From Hungatella hathewayi (GTDB lineage Bacteria > Bacillota > Clostridia > Lachnospirales > Lachnospiraceae): 64,000 nt of DNA. Of the stretch, positions 48,588-57,218 are shown piece by piece. The notes beneath the pieces are model-generated. The model did no database searches and was not told where the DNA came from. It saw only the letters and a program-made list of their open reading frames with translations. The translations under genes and the position numbers were made by a program. Location of the stretch: assembly GCA_025149285.1 (NCBI GenBank), contig CP102274.1, positions 4,366,001-4,430,000 of the forward strand, in the 5' to 3' direction. The stretch's first letter is position 1, and every line of letters starts with the position of its first letter.

Positions 48588-49502
48588 TTACTCCTGTTTT
48601 TCGAATACGAACCGGACTTCACCGGACTTTTTCTGCCCTGCATGAACCGCCTGAAGCCCTGACTCACGGGCATACCCCTTTGCAAAGAGGTTAAAACAGT
48701 CGGTTGAACAGGACTGGTTTTCCACGCAGAAAAACGGCGCATCCGGCGTAAATACAACAATATGGCCAAATTCTTCCGTTGCTTCCAGTTTTACTTTACA
48801 ATCTTTATAGAAAATCTCCGCATACGCTCCAGCCGGGCAGTCTGTATACACATGATCCAGGGAAAGGCCGTCCACCAGCACAGGCGTACGTAAATCCGGT
48901 ACCGTTTCCCCTGCCGGAATCAGCTTCCCGGTAGGAATTTTCTCCTCTGTCATCTCCATGACGGAAGCGGCCGGAACGGAAATCTTTACTTCCTGTTCCC
49001 GCTTAGAGAAATAGGGATGAATCGCAATGCCATAGGAAAGCTCTCCCTCTCCCCGGTTGTCCACCTGATAGCTCCAGACCACCTCATCCGGCAGTGCCTT
49101 CACCGTAATACTTAACGTACTTGGGAACGGAAACATCGCAAAGTCCGGCTGTTCCTCATTCCATTCCAGGACACCGGTTACCAGGGCCGCCTGTCCATCT
49201 GTTTCCGCCGTCTTCACCTGGAATGGAAGATTTTTCACCAGTCCGTGCATCCTGGCGTCATACTGTTTTCCATACGCCTGAATCTTTAAATTCTCCGAGC
49301 GGTTAGGCGTCGGATAGAGAACAGGCACACCGTACGTTGCCTTTCTCTGGTACCGCGCCTCTTCCCAGTCGATCATGTGCCGTCCTTCCCAGTCGATCTG
49401 ATAGATATTCATGCCATCCGCCGGATTCACAAATACTTCCATGGATTCATTCTGAAGAAGGTATCCTTCTTTTCCGTTCCAAACTGTTTTCCTGACTTTC
49501 AT
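48588..49502 (-). CDS. Aldose 1-epimerase family protein
   Basis: 304 residues of the galactose-mutarotase fold: MNIYQIDWEGRHMIDWEEARYQRKATYGVPVLYPTPNR, RMHGLVKNLPFQV (active-site His), SYGIAIHPYFS (second His) and a C-terminal Glu in LEATEEFGHIVVFT. It interconverts sugar anomers. AGGAGG precedes the ATG, with its own promoter. The xylB-like operon lies just upstream, suggesting linked sugar use. Confidence 0.86.
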   Translation of the reverse strand: MKVRKTVWNGKEGYLLQNESMEVFVNPADGMNIYQIDWEGRHMIDWEEARYQRKATYGVPVLYPTPNRSENLKIQAYGKQYDARMHGLVKNLPFQVKTAETDGQAALVTGVLEWNEEQPDFAMFPFPSTLSITVKALPDEVVWSYQVDNRGEGELSYGIAIHPYFSKREQEVKISVPAASVMEMTEEKIPTGKLIPAGETVPDLRTPVLVDGLSLDHVYTDCPAGAYAEIFYKDCKVKLEATEEFGHIVVFTPDAPFFCVENQSCSTDCFNLFAKGYARESGLQAVHAGQKKSGEVRFVFEKQE

Positions 49503-49536
49503 CTAAGCTTCCTCCTGTCTCAACTGAACTTGTTTC

Positions 49537-49565
49537 AGTATAACACAAACCCTTCTGTTTTTCCA
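49537..49565 (-). promoter_or_regulatory. Promoter of the aldose epimerase gene
   Basis: Minus-strand TGGAAA (49565-49560), 17 bases, TATACT (49542-49537), 34 bases before the ATG. Confidence 0.55.
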
Positions 49566-49651
49566 CCGCAGAGATCCTCTCTGATGATAAAACAGAGAAT
49601 CTGACAGGCCCGGACTCATACAGACGCACGGTTTTCGGACGCCTGGTTCTA

Positions 49652-49710
49652 TTACATAAAAAGACAGCAGAAGGATCACGCTTACAACTGCGCAGTCCTC
49701 CTGCTGTCTT
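49652..49710 (-). terminator. Terminator of the sugar operon
   Basis: Minus-strand AAGACAGCAGGAGGA pairs with TCCTTCTGCTGTCTT, followed by TTTATG. It lies between the isomerase gene and the epimerase promoter. Confidence 0.8.
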
Positions 49711-49739
49711 CCTTTACTCACCTTAACCGGTAAGATCCA

Positions 49740-51218
49740 TTATGCAAATGGATTCTCAGACGGATAAAGCATGCCCTTCGGCTGGTTGAATCCGATATCT
49801 TCCACGCCAAGGTATTTAAACACTTCAAATAATGCCTTTCCAAAATGGCCGAACGCCACTGCTCCGTGGTGCGGATAATTCTTCTCGATCAGAACATGGC
49901 GGTAGAATCTGCCCATCTCCGGAATTGCAAAGACGCCAATGGAACCGAAGGAACGTGTGGCAACCGGAAGAACCTCCCCCTGTGCAACATAGGCGCGAAG
50001 CTGACAATCCGCAGTACTCTGTAAGCGGAAGAAGGTGATGTCTCCAGGAAGGATATCTCCCTCTAACGTCCCCTGTGTTACCTCCTCAGGAAGCGCTCTC
50101 GCCATGATCATCTGATACTTCATGGAACATGCGGAAAGCTTTCTGGAGCATGTATTGCCGCAGTGGAATCCCATAAAAGTATCCTTGTGCGTATAGTTGA
50201 ATTTGCCCTTGATGTCGCCGTCGTACATATCATCCGGTACTGTATTGTTGATATCTAAAAGTGTTACCGCATCCTGGCTTACGCAGGTTCCGATAAACTC
50301 ACTCAGTGCGCCGTAAATATCCACTTCACAGGATACCGGAATTCCCATGCCGGTCAGACGGCTGTTGACATAGCAGGGAACGAAGCCGAACTGTGTCTGG
50401 AATGCCGGCCAGCATTTGCCTGCAATCGCAACGTACTTGCGGTAGCCCCTGTGTTCCTCGACCCAGTCAAGAAGTGTGAGCTCATACTGAGCCAGTTTTG
50501 GTAAAATCTCCGGCTTTAAGTTGCCTTCGCCCAGTTCCTTCTCCATGTCCTTCATCACATCGGCGATTCTCGGATCATCTGCATGTTTATTGAACGCTTC
50601 AAATAAATCCAGCTCGGAGTTCTCCTCAATCTCCACACCCAGATTGTAAAGCTGTTTGATCGGGGCGTTGCAGGCCAGGAAATTAAGAGGACGCGGCCCA
50701 AAGCTTATGATCTTTAAGCTGGATAATCCAACCAGGGTTCTGGCAATCGGAAGGAATTCTTCGATCATATCCGCGCATTCCTCTGCCGTTCCTACCGGGT
50801 ATTCCGGAATGTATGCCTTAATATTCCGCAGCCTTAAGTTATAGCTTGCATTTAACATACCACAGTAGGCATCACCGCGTCCCTGTGTTAAGTTGTCGCC
50901 GCTCTCCTCTGCTGCCGCGATGAACATGCTCGGTCCATCAAAATGCTTTGCAAGCAGCGTCTCGGAAATTTCCGGTCCAAAGTTGCCAAGGTAAACGACC
51001 AGTGCATTACAGCCTGCCGCCTTAACGTCCTCCAATGCCTGTACCATGTGAATCTCGCTCTCCACGATGCAGACCGGACATTCATAGATATTTTTCACAT
51101 CGTATTTGGCTGCATAAGCCTCTACGAGCGCCTTTCTTCTGTTAACGGATAAGGATTCCGGGAAACAGTCCCTGCTGACCGCTACAATTCCTACTTTTAC
51201 TTCTGGTATGTTGTTCAT
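49740..51218 (-). CDS. L-fucose/D-arabinose isomerase-like protein
   Basis: 492 residues of the fucose/arabinose isomerase fold. Visible are VKVGIVAVSRDCFPESLS at the start, LVVYLGNFGPEISETLLAKHFDGPSMFIAAAEE, AIAGKCWPAFQTQFGFVPCYVNSRLTGMGIPVSCEVDIYGALSEFIGT, and GFHCGNTCS. The conserved Glu/Asp/His metal ligands are in the EVDIYG and GFHCGN parts. AGGAGGAAGATACAT precedes the ATG. With an FGGY kinase in the operon it probably turns an aldose into a ketose; the actual sugar is not known. Confidence 0.85.
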   Translation of the reverse strand: MNNIPEVKVGIVAVSRDCFPESLSVNRRKALVEAYAAKYDVKNIYECPVCIVESEIHMVQALEDVKAAGCNALVVYLGNFGPEISETLLAKHFDGPSMFIAAAEESGDNLTQGRGDAYCGMLNASYNLRLRNIKAYIPEYPVGTAEECADMIEEFLPIARTLVGLSSLKIISFGPRPLNFLACNAPIKQLYNLGVEIEENSELDLFEAFNKHADDPRIADVMKDMEKELGEGNLKPEILPKLAQYELTLLDWVEEHRGYRKYVAIAGKCWPAFQTQFGFVPCYVNSRLTGMGIPVSCEVDIYGALSEFIGTCVSQDAVTLLDINNTVPDDMYDGDIKGKFNYTHKDTFMGFHCGNTCSRKLSACSMKYQMIMARALPEEVTQGTLEGDILPGDITFFRLQSTADCQLRAYVAQGEVLPVATRSFGSIGVFAIPEMGRFYRHVLIEKNYPHHGAVAFGHFGKALFEVFKYLGVEDIGFNQPKGMLYPSENPFA

Positions 51219-51278
51219 ATGTATCTTCCTCCTGATTCTTTCTATTTATTTTTTTCTCTGTCTGCCTGTGCAGCCATC

Positions 51279-51902
51279 TCAAATGCTGAGGTTTTCGCCC
51301 TTCAGGCCGATATACGCATTCTCAGGGAGTCCGCCCTCTTCATGCCCGATCAGCCACTTGTTTCTTACAAAGAGCAGCTCATCCTCTTTGTTTTTGATCT
51401 CCAGCGGCTCCATATCCGTGTTGGTTCCCTTTGGCAGGACAACCACACACCGGAAGCCTCCGTCTTCCACGTGACAGGGTGCATAGTGAAGCGTGGTTCC
51501 GTAGACTTCAATTACAGTTCCCGCCGGCACCAGAAAGGCTTCCATCAGAGAAGTATCGTACGTGTAATCTGCCTCAATATCCTGTTGCTTTCCGATGATC
51601 AGGATTAAATCCGTCACCGCAATATTAATCTCGGAGTTTCTGTGGTATTCCACGGCGTTTAATTTCTTGTTGTGTCCGTTGCAGTAACCGATCTGAATCG
51701 GGAGCTCCCCATACACATTATTTTTGATGATCTCCGCCTCGGGAAGTGCTTCCAGTTCCGGAACTGACGGTACGTAGATCACATCGTCCGGGAGGGGAGT
51801 CCTCTCCATCTCTTTTAAAATCCCCTCTGTGTCTACACCGGTAATCACCTTTCCATAAGCCGAAAATGCTTTGTCTGAAATGTCCTTGATCTGCATTCCC
51901 AT
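51279..51902 (-). CDS. DUF4867 protein, sugar-operon partner
   Basis: 207 residues of the DUF4867 family, which has a cupin-like (ureidoglycolate-lyase-like) fold: FSAYGKVITG, GYCNGHNKKLNAVEYHRNSEINIAVTDLILIIGK (possible metal ligands in EYHRNSE), FLVPAGTVIEVYGTTLHYAPCHVE. It is regularly placed with fucose-isomerase-like and FGGY kinase genes and may be an epimerase or isomerase. ATG 51902 follows GGAGG at nine bases. Confidence 0.8.
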   Translation of the reverse strand: MGMQIKDISDKAFSAYGKVITGVDTEGILKEMERTPLPDDVIYVPSVPELEALPEAEIIKNNVYGELPIQIGYCNGHNKKLNAVEYHRNSEINIAVTDLILIIGKQQDIEADYTYDTSLMEAFLVPAGTVIEVYGTTLHYAPCHVEDGGFRCVVVLPKGTNTDMEPLEIKNKEDELLFVRNKWLIGHEEGGLPENAYIGLKGENLSI

Positions 51903-51921
51903 TTCACGCGTCCTCCTCTTC

Positions 51922-53445
51922 TTATAATGCCGCAAGCTTTTTATAGCTGTCCTTCAAGTCCCCGTAAAGCTCTTTGTAAAGTTCGTGGTATTTCTTGTAT
52001 TTGCCGGCTGCATCCTGATCAGCATCTGTGCTCTGCGCCTCAGTAATCAGTTCATCACAGGCCGCCTCCACGCTTTCATAGATCCCGCATCCGACTCCCG
52101 CCAGAATCGCTACACCGAGCGCCGGTCCCTCCGTCTGTCTCACCGTATTCACGCTGCAGTCATACAGATCTGCCAGCATCTGTCTCCAGACAGGACTCTT
52201 ACCGCCGCCGCCGCAGGCCATCATGCTGTCAACGTCGATGCCCATCTCCTTTAAGATGTCATTGCAGTCAGACAGCGAATAGGAAACACCCTCCATCACG
52301 GCGCGCAGCATATGTGCCTTCGTATGAATCGCAGAGAGTCCGAAGAACACGCCGCGGCAGTCCGGATCCAGATGGGGTGTCCTCTCTCCCATCAGATAGG
52401 GAAGATAAATCAGCTTATCACTGCCGACCGGTATCTGTGCAATATCACGGTTGATCAGGTCATAGACATCCACGCCCTCTCTCTCAGCCTCTTCCACATA
52501 ATCCTGGCAGAAATTATCTTTAAACCACTTTAAGGAGAGACCGGCTGCCTGCGTAACGCCCATAACATGCCACGTCCCCGGAACTGCTGCGCAGCACGTG
52601 TGAACACGTCCCAGGGGATCGATCGTCACCTGACTGCTGTGAGCAAACACGACTCCTGACGTTCCAATCGTAGTAAATGCCGTCCCATCCTTTACCACTC
52701 CGGTACCGACAGCCGCAGCCGCATTATCACCCGCGCCTCCCACTACCTTTGTCCCGGTGGAAAGTCCCGTTTTCTCCGCAATATCCGGCAGAACCGTTCC
52801 CGTAACCTCACAGGACTCATAGACTTTGCCGAGAAGGCTCTTATCAATATTCAGCTTTTCCAGCACCTCGTCTGACCAGCAGCGGTTCGGCACATCGAGG
52901 AGCTGCATGCCGCTGGCATCCGACACCTCCGTTGCAAACACACCGGTCAGTATGTAACGGATATAATCCTTGGGAAGCAGGATGTGTTTACAACGCTCAT
53001 AATTCTCCGGCTCGTGATTTCTCACCCATAAGATCTTTGCCGCCGTCCAGCCAGTCAGAGGCGGATTGGCCGTAATCTCAATCCAGCGCTCCCGCGGCAT
53101 GATTTTAAGCATCTCTTCCACTTCTTCCCCGGTCCTCTGGTCACACCAGATAATGGAGGGGCGGATCACTTCCCCGTCTTCATCAAGCATGACGAGTCCG
53201 TGCATCTGACCCGAGATACCGACACCCTTTACCTCGTCCTTCTCAGCGCCGGCTCTTTTCACTACTTCTTCCACGGTGGCAATCACCGCATCCCGCCAGT
53301 CCTCCGGCTTCTGCTCCGCCCAGCCGTTATGAGGCTGATACAGCGGATACTCCCTCGAAGCCGACGCTATAATATTGCCTTTTTTATCGAACAGCACGGT
53401 CTTCGTTGCCGACGTCCCCACATCAATACCTATCAAATATTCCAT
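51922..53445 (-). CDS. xylB: FGGY-family sugar kinase (xylulokinase-like)
   Basis: 507 residues. YLIGIDVGTSATKTVLFD (phosphate 1), IIWCDQRT, ASGMQLLDV, VVGGAGDNAAAAVGTG, TIGTSGVVFAH and MACGGGGKSPVWRQMLAD fit xylulokinase; the QMHGLV segment is the substrate-binding motif of XylB. It phosphorylates D-xylulose or a related ketose. ATG 53445 follows AAGGAGG; the longer frame to 53481 has no site. First gene of the operon. Confidence 0.88.
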   Translation of the reverse strand: MEYLIGIDVGTSATKTVLFDKKGNIIASASREYPLYQPHNGWAEQKPEDWRDAVIATVEEVVKRAGAEKDEVKGVGISGQMHGLVMLDEDGEVIRPSIIWCDQRTGEEVEEMLKIMPRERWIEITANPPLTGWTAAKILWVRNHEPENYERCKHILLPKDYIRYILTGVFATEVSDASGMQLLDVPNRCWSDEVLEKLNIDKSLLGKVYESCEVTGTVLPDIAEKTGLSTGTKVVGGAGDNAAAAVGTGVVKDGTAFTTIGTSGVVFAHSSQVTIDPLGRVHTCCAAVPGTWHVMGVTQAAGLSLKWFKDNFCQDYVEEAEREGVDVYDLINRDIAQIPVGSDKLIYLPYLMGERTPHLDPDCRGVFFGLSAIHTKAHMLRAVMEGVSYSLSDCNDILKEMGIDVDSMMACGGGGKSPVWRQMLADLYDCSVNTVRQTEGPALGVAILAGVGCGIYESVEAACDELITEAQSTDADQDAAGKYKKYHELYKELYGDLKDSYKKLAAL

Positions 53446-53532
53446 TCGCTGCCTCCTTACCTGTTTCACGCAATTTGCCATAGCTTCATTATACCGTTTT
53501 TCACCGGATTACGTGAGCAGGAACTTGACCAC

Positions 53533-53561
53533 ATAATAGCACTTTCTTGCTCTTTTTTCAA
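53533..53561 (-). promoter_or_regulatory. Promoter of the sugar operon
   Basis: Minus-strand TTGAAA (53561-53556), 17 bases, TATTAT (53538-53533), between the AraC gene and the kinase gene. Confidence 0.65.
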
Positions 53562-53567
53562 ATCTCC

Positions 53568-54422
53568 CTATCGTTTTCCCTCAGAACTCTCCCCGCGCTC
53601 CTCCTTCAGTTTTTTTCTGTATTCACTGGGCAGACAGCCATATCTTTTTGCAAATGCCTTCGCAAACGCCCTGCTGTCTGCAAACCCGTGATTCACCGCA
53701 ATATCCCCCAGCTCGTGGTCCGTATGCACCATCTCCTTCACCGCATATTCCACCCTTAAATCCTGCAGATAATCGCGGTAGCTGATATTGGCATACCGTT
53801 TAAAAATTCTGGACAGATACGTGGGAGAAAAACCGAAGCGGTCCGCCACCTTCTCCAGGGAGAGAGGTTCGTCGTAATGATTTTTCATGTACTCCGTAAT
53901 CTCCGACAGCTTCTCCAAATGGATCTTCTGCCGGATAATATCCGGCGCCTGCGCCTGATCCTTAAACTCCGTCAGAAGCAGATACTTTACAAATTCAAAC
54001 AGCCCGCTCACCTTCAGCTCCCATGCATACGCCTTGTTCTCATATGTCCGGTACATCTCCATCACAAGCCCCATCAGCTTTTCATTCTGCTCTCCCGATC
54101 TTCTGGAAAATGAGAGGTACGGCTGTTCCTGCAAATATACTTCAAACGTCTGCACCGGAATCTGAAGAACCAGCGTCCGGTTGGGAAGCGGGGCGTCAAT
54201 CGAATGGACTTCGTTGGAATTTACAATAATAAAATTCTTTTCACCGATCGAAAAATGCCTCTCCCCGAGATAAAAATCGATTTCTCCCTTCATAACAAGA
54301 AAAATCTCGATCGACCGGTGCCAGTGGCTGGCCCTCTTATACTTTCCCTCTCCGCCCTCAAAGAGAAACAGCTTAAACGGCAGATTATCATTCGGTATAA
54401 TCATCTCATGGCTGGAATCCAT
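53568..54422 (-). CDS. AraC-family regulator
   Basis: 284 residues. N-terminal cupin sensor (HWHRSIEIFLVMKGEIDFYLGERHFSIGEKNFIIVNSNEVHSI) and two C-terminal AraC helix-turn-helix motifs (SLEKVADRFGFSPTYLSRIFKRYANISYRDYLQDLRVEYA; ELGDIAVNHGFADSRAFAKAFAKRYGCLPSEYRK). AAGGAG precedes the ATG. It probably controls the sugar operon that follows it. Confidence 0.93.
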   Translation of the reverse strand: MDSSHEMIIPNDNLPFKLFLFEGGEGKYKRASHWHRSIEIFLVMKGEIDFYLGERHFSIGEKNFIIVNSNEVHSIDAPLPNRTLVLQIPVQTFEVYLQEQPYLSFSRRSGEQNEKLMGLVMEMYRTYENKAYAWELKVSGLFEFVKYLLLTEFKDQAQAPDIIRQKIHLEKLSEITEYMKNHYDEPLSLEKVADRFGFSPTYLSRIFKRYANISYRDYLQDLRVEYAVKEMVHTDHELGDIAVNHGFADSRAFAKAFAKRYGCLPSEYRKKLKEERGESSEGKR

Positions 54423-54523
54423 CTCTTCTCCTTTATCACGTTCCCCGGACAGTCCTCAACTGAATTCGACAGAAAAAGCAGACCATGCACTGCATCCGTT
54501 GGCCTGCCTTTCCGGGTACTCTC

Positions 54524-55777
54524 TTATCTTTGTTCCAAAAGCTTTTTTAAACGTTCAATTTCCTGTTTTTGTTCCTCGATCTCCTGTTTTCGTTCCTCTA
54601 TCTCTTGTTTCTGCTCTTTAATCTCCTGCTTCTGTGCCTCAATCTCCTGCTTCTGTCCCTCAATCTCCTGTTTCCGTTTCTCGATCTCCTGCTTCCGATC
54701 CTCGATCTCCTGCTTCCGATCCTCGATCTCCTGCTTCCGTTTCTCGATCTCCTGCTTCTGTCCCTCAATCTCCTGTTTCCGTTTCTCGATCTCCTGCTTC
54801 TGTCCTTCAATCTCCTGTTTCTGTTCCTCAATCATATACTGCACCGTATTTCTGTCCAAAATCTCCAATGCTTTTGAATACATGCCCACCAACTCCTCTG
54901 GTTTTACCTGAAATTGAGCCATCTCTTCGTAAATTTCACGGAAATCCGGGTATCGCTCTATGATCCGCATAATATCCTCCGGCCTGTCGGAACTTAAAAA
55001 GAGAAGCCAGGCTTCTATTTCTTCACCTAAATTGTAAGTGATTTCCCTGAAAACATCAAGAGCTACAAAGATATATTTTTGCAGTAAATTAAGCTCCAGT
55101 CCCGTATCAAACACCTGACTGGAACGATGGATATACTGCCCGGGGATTTTGTGAAATTCTGCGCCGCTGTTTTCAATCAAAACAATGGTATACACATTCC
55201 GAAGTTTTTTATAAGTAGATCCCCTTTCTTTTCTGCTTTTTATCCGGCTGTACTGCCTAAGCATCAGGTCCGAGGAATAACAGGCGGCACGCTCTCCCGG
55301 AAAAGCGTAGCCAATGCGTTGAATTTCAATATTTACTAATTCTCCGCTCTCAAGTTCAGCCAGAACATCCATAATCAGCAGAGAACCTTCCGCAGAAATC
55401 CGGTTGGATTCCGGGGATAAGACCTGCTTCACTGTCACTCTCTGCTTCATAATGCAGGAAAGCATGGCAGATAAACGATCACTGTGTACATCCGGATCAA
55501 AAATCAGTTTGAAGAAGGGATCATAGCTGATCTTCAGCCCCCGGCTTCCCATGGAAAAGCCGATTAGCTCTTCCCGGAATTCCCTCGTCAGGAGTTGAAA
55601 TTCACCCCATATTTCCGGATTGCTCTTCAGCATACTTAACACCTGTTCTCTGCTTCTTTCCTCCAGCGGAAATGGCATTATTCCGGACGGTATGTTTAAT
55701 GTCTCCCGCTCCTTCCCTCCTTTTCTTTCCTGCTTTTTCTGACTTGTCAGCATCTTATTTGATTTTACCTGTGCCAT
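54524..55777 (-). CDS. Rpn/PD-(D/E)XK transposase-family protein with repeat-coded tail
   Basis: 417 residues from ATG 55777 (eight bases after GGGAGG). Residues ~70-300 are a PD-(D/E)XK nuclease-family transposase (Rpn-like) domain: KISYDPFFKLIFDPDVHSDRLSAMLSCIM, VLSPESNRISAEGSLLIMDVLAELESGELVNIEIQRIGY (the D-Xn-E-X-Q type active site), YSSDLMLRQYSRI. The C-terminal ~100 residues are thirteen repeats of KQEIExx, a charged helix. Relatives promote recombination or act in phage defence. Confidence 0.85.
   Translation of the reverse strand: MAQVKSNKMLTSQKKQERKGGKERETLNIPSGIMPFPLEERSREQVLSMLKSNPEIWGEFQLLTREFREELIGFSMGSRGLKISYDPFFKLIFDPDVHSDRLSAMLSCIMKQRVTVKQVLSPESNRISAEGSLLIMDVLAELESGELVNIEIQRIGYAFPGERAACYSSDLMLRQYSRIKSRKERGSTYKKLRNVYTIVLIENSGAEFHKIPGQYIHRSSQVFDTGLELNLLQKYIFVALDVFREITYNLGEEIEAWLLFLSSDRPEDIMRIIERYPDFREIYEEMAQFQVKPEELVGMYSKALEILDRNTVQYMIEEQKQEIEGQKQEIEKRKQEIEGQKQEIEKRKQEIEDRKQEIEDRKQEIEKRKQEIEGQKQEIEAQKQEIKEQKQEIEERKQEIEEQKQEIERLKKLLEQR
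54556..54832. repeat. 21-bp tandem repeat, about 13 copies
   Basis: Units close to CTCCTGCTTCTGTCCCTCAAT (plus strand) repeat with 21-base spacing and code for the heptads KQEIEGQ, KQEIEKR and KQEIEDR. Sub-blocks alternate, suggesting copying by slippage or unequal exchange. Length change would add or remove whole heptads without frameshift. Confidence 0.93.
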
Positions 55778-55951
55778 ATGCATTCCCTCCCTGGATTTCT
55801 GCCTTTCAGCTATGAATGAATGGCCGATACGGCCATGACTGGTTTCGCAGCGCACTGTTCTGAGAACAGTTTGCCACCAATAAATAAACCGGTTAGAATT
55901 ACACAGATGTGTATCCCCAATGAAGCAGAAGATATCTGCCTGAATATGTTT

Positions 55952-55980
55952 AGTATACTCTAATTTTATCTTATTTTCAA
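55952..55980 (-). promoter_or_regulatory. Promoter of the Rpn-family gene
   Basis: Minus-strand TTGAAA (55980-55975), 17 bases, TATACT (55957-55952), in very AT-rich sequence. Confidence 0.75.
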
Positions 55981-56029
55981 GTATTATTTACCATTATTTT
56001 ATGTATTATTTTCAGTTTACAGCAAAGGG

Positions 56030-56088
56030 AAAACAAAATAACGCCGCCCTCACACAGGACTGTATAACGTTCCTGTGCGGGGCGGCGT
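56030..56088 (-). terminator. Terminator after rpsA
   Basis: Minus-strand ACGCCGCCC(C)GCACAGGA pairs with TCCTGTG(TGA)GGGCGGCGT, followed by TATTTTGTTTTCC. Confidence 0.85.
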
Positions 56089-56114
56089 AACTTTGTATTA
56101 TATAATCGCGTTTC

Positions 56115-57218
56115 TTATTCCTCGTCAGAATAAACCGGTGCATCCTCATCCACCTGGGCCATATCCTGCATCTGAAGAGCCTTCATGCTCAGGCTGATCT
56201 TTCTGTCATCTTCATTAAAGTCAACAACCTTAGCCTCGATCTCCTGGCCGATGGATAATACATCAGACGGCTTATCTACATGATCTCTGGAAATCTGAGA
56301 TACATGAAGCAGTGCATCTACGCCTGGCTCCAGCTCAACGAAAGCGCCGAAATCAGTCATACGTGCCACTCTGCCAACAACTACATTGCCTGCCGCATAC
56401 TTCACAGCGGCATCCTTCCACGGATTGGTCTCCGGGAACTTTAAGCTTAATGCGATCTTATCACCGTTAATATCCTTGATTAAGACTCTCATCTTCTCGC
56501 CGGCTTTGAAAACCTTCTTCGGGCTTTCTACTCTTCCCCAGCTCATCTCGGAAATATGAAGTAAACCATCGGCGCCGCCAAGGTCGATGAATGCACCGAA
56601 ATCGGTTACGTTCTTAATCGTTCCTTCTACGACATCTCCCGGATGGATTCTCTCAAATAATTCTTTCTGCATCTCGGCTCTTCTGGCAACCATAAGCTGC
56701 TTTCTGTCACCGATAATTCTTCTTCTCTTAGGATTGAACTCGGTAATTACGAATTCGATCTCCTGGTCTGCATACTTGGATAAATCCTTCTCGTATGTGT
56801 CGGATACCAGGCTTGCCGGAATGAAGACTCTGGCGCCTTCCACTACCACACTTAAACCGCCGTCAAGAACAGCAGCAACTTTTGCGGTAAGAACTTCATG
56901 GTTCTCAAACGCTTCTTCCAGTCTCTTGTTTCCTCTGTCAGCTGCCAGTCTCTTGTAAGATAACGCAACCTGGCCCTCGCCATCGTTTACCTTAATGACT
57001 TTTGCTTCCATCTCATCGCCAACAGATACAACAGTCGTGAGATCTAAATTCTGGTCATCCGTGTACTCATTACGCGGGATGATGCCGTCGGACTTGTAAC
57101 CTATATTCAAGACGATTTCATCTTCTTTGACGTCGATGACTTTACCTGTGACGATCTCTCCTGTACGTATTGTTTTTAATGATTCCTCTAACATTTGTTC
57201 AAAACTTAACTCTGACAT
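56115..57218 (-). CDS. rpsA: 30S ribosomal protein S1 (four S1 domains)
   Basis: 367 residues with four S1 repeats: GEIVTGKVIDVKEDEIVLNIGYKSDGIIP, LTAKVAAVLDGGLSVVVEGARVFIPASL, GDVVEGTIKNVTDFGAFIDLGGADGLLHISEMSWG and GNVVVGRVARMTDFGAFVELEPGVDALLHVSQIS. E. coli S1 has six; Firmicute forms have four or five. It overlaps the ispH end by 20 bases. In several Clostridia the two are one fused protein; here they remain separate frames. Confidence 0.93.
   Translation of the reverse strand: MSELSFEQMLEESLKTIRTGEIVTGKVIDVKEDEIVLNIGYKSDGIIPRNEYTDDQNLDLTTVVSVGDEMEAKVIKVNDGEGQVALSYKRLAADRGNKRLEEAFENHEVLTAKVAAVLDGGLSVVVEGARVFIPASLVSDTYEKDLSKYADQEIEFVITEFNPKRRRIIGDRKQLMVARRAEMQKELFERIHPGDVVEGTIKNVTDFGAFIDLGGADGLLHISEMSWGRVESPKKVFKAGEKMRVLIKDINGDKIALSLKFPETNPWKDAAVKYAAGNVVVGRVARMTDFGAFVELEPGVDALLHVSQISRDHVDKPSDVLSIGQEIEAKVVDFNEDDRKISLSMKALQMQDMAQVDEDAPVYSDEE

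Larger units (their letters stand above)
55778..56114. other. AT-rich intergenic region
   Basis: No credible gene in these 337 bases. It holds the Rpn promoter (55952-55980), the rpsA terminator (56030-56088) and otherwise AT-rich sequence. Confidence 0.7.

Noticed and set aside
54556..54832. CRISPR-like repeat array
   Set aside because: Units are contiguous 21-base repeats in a coding frame without unique spacers.
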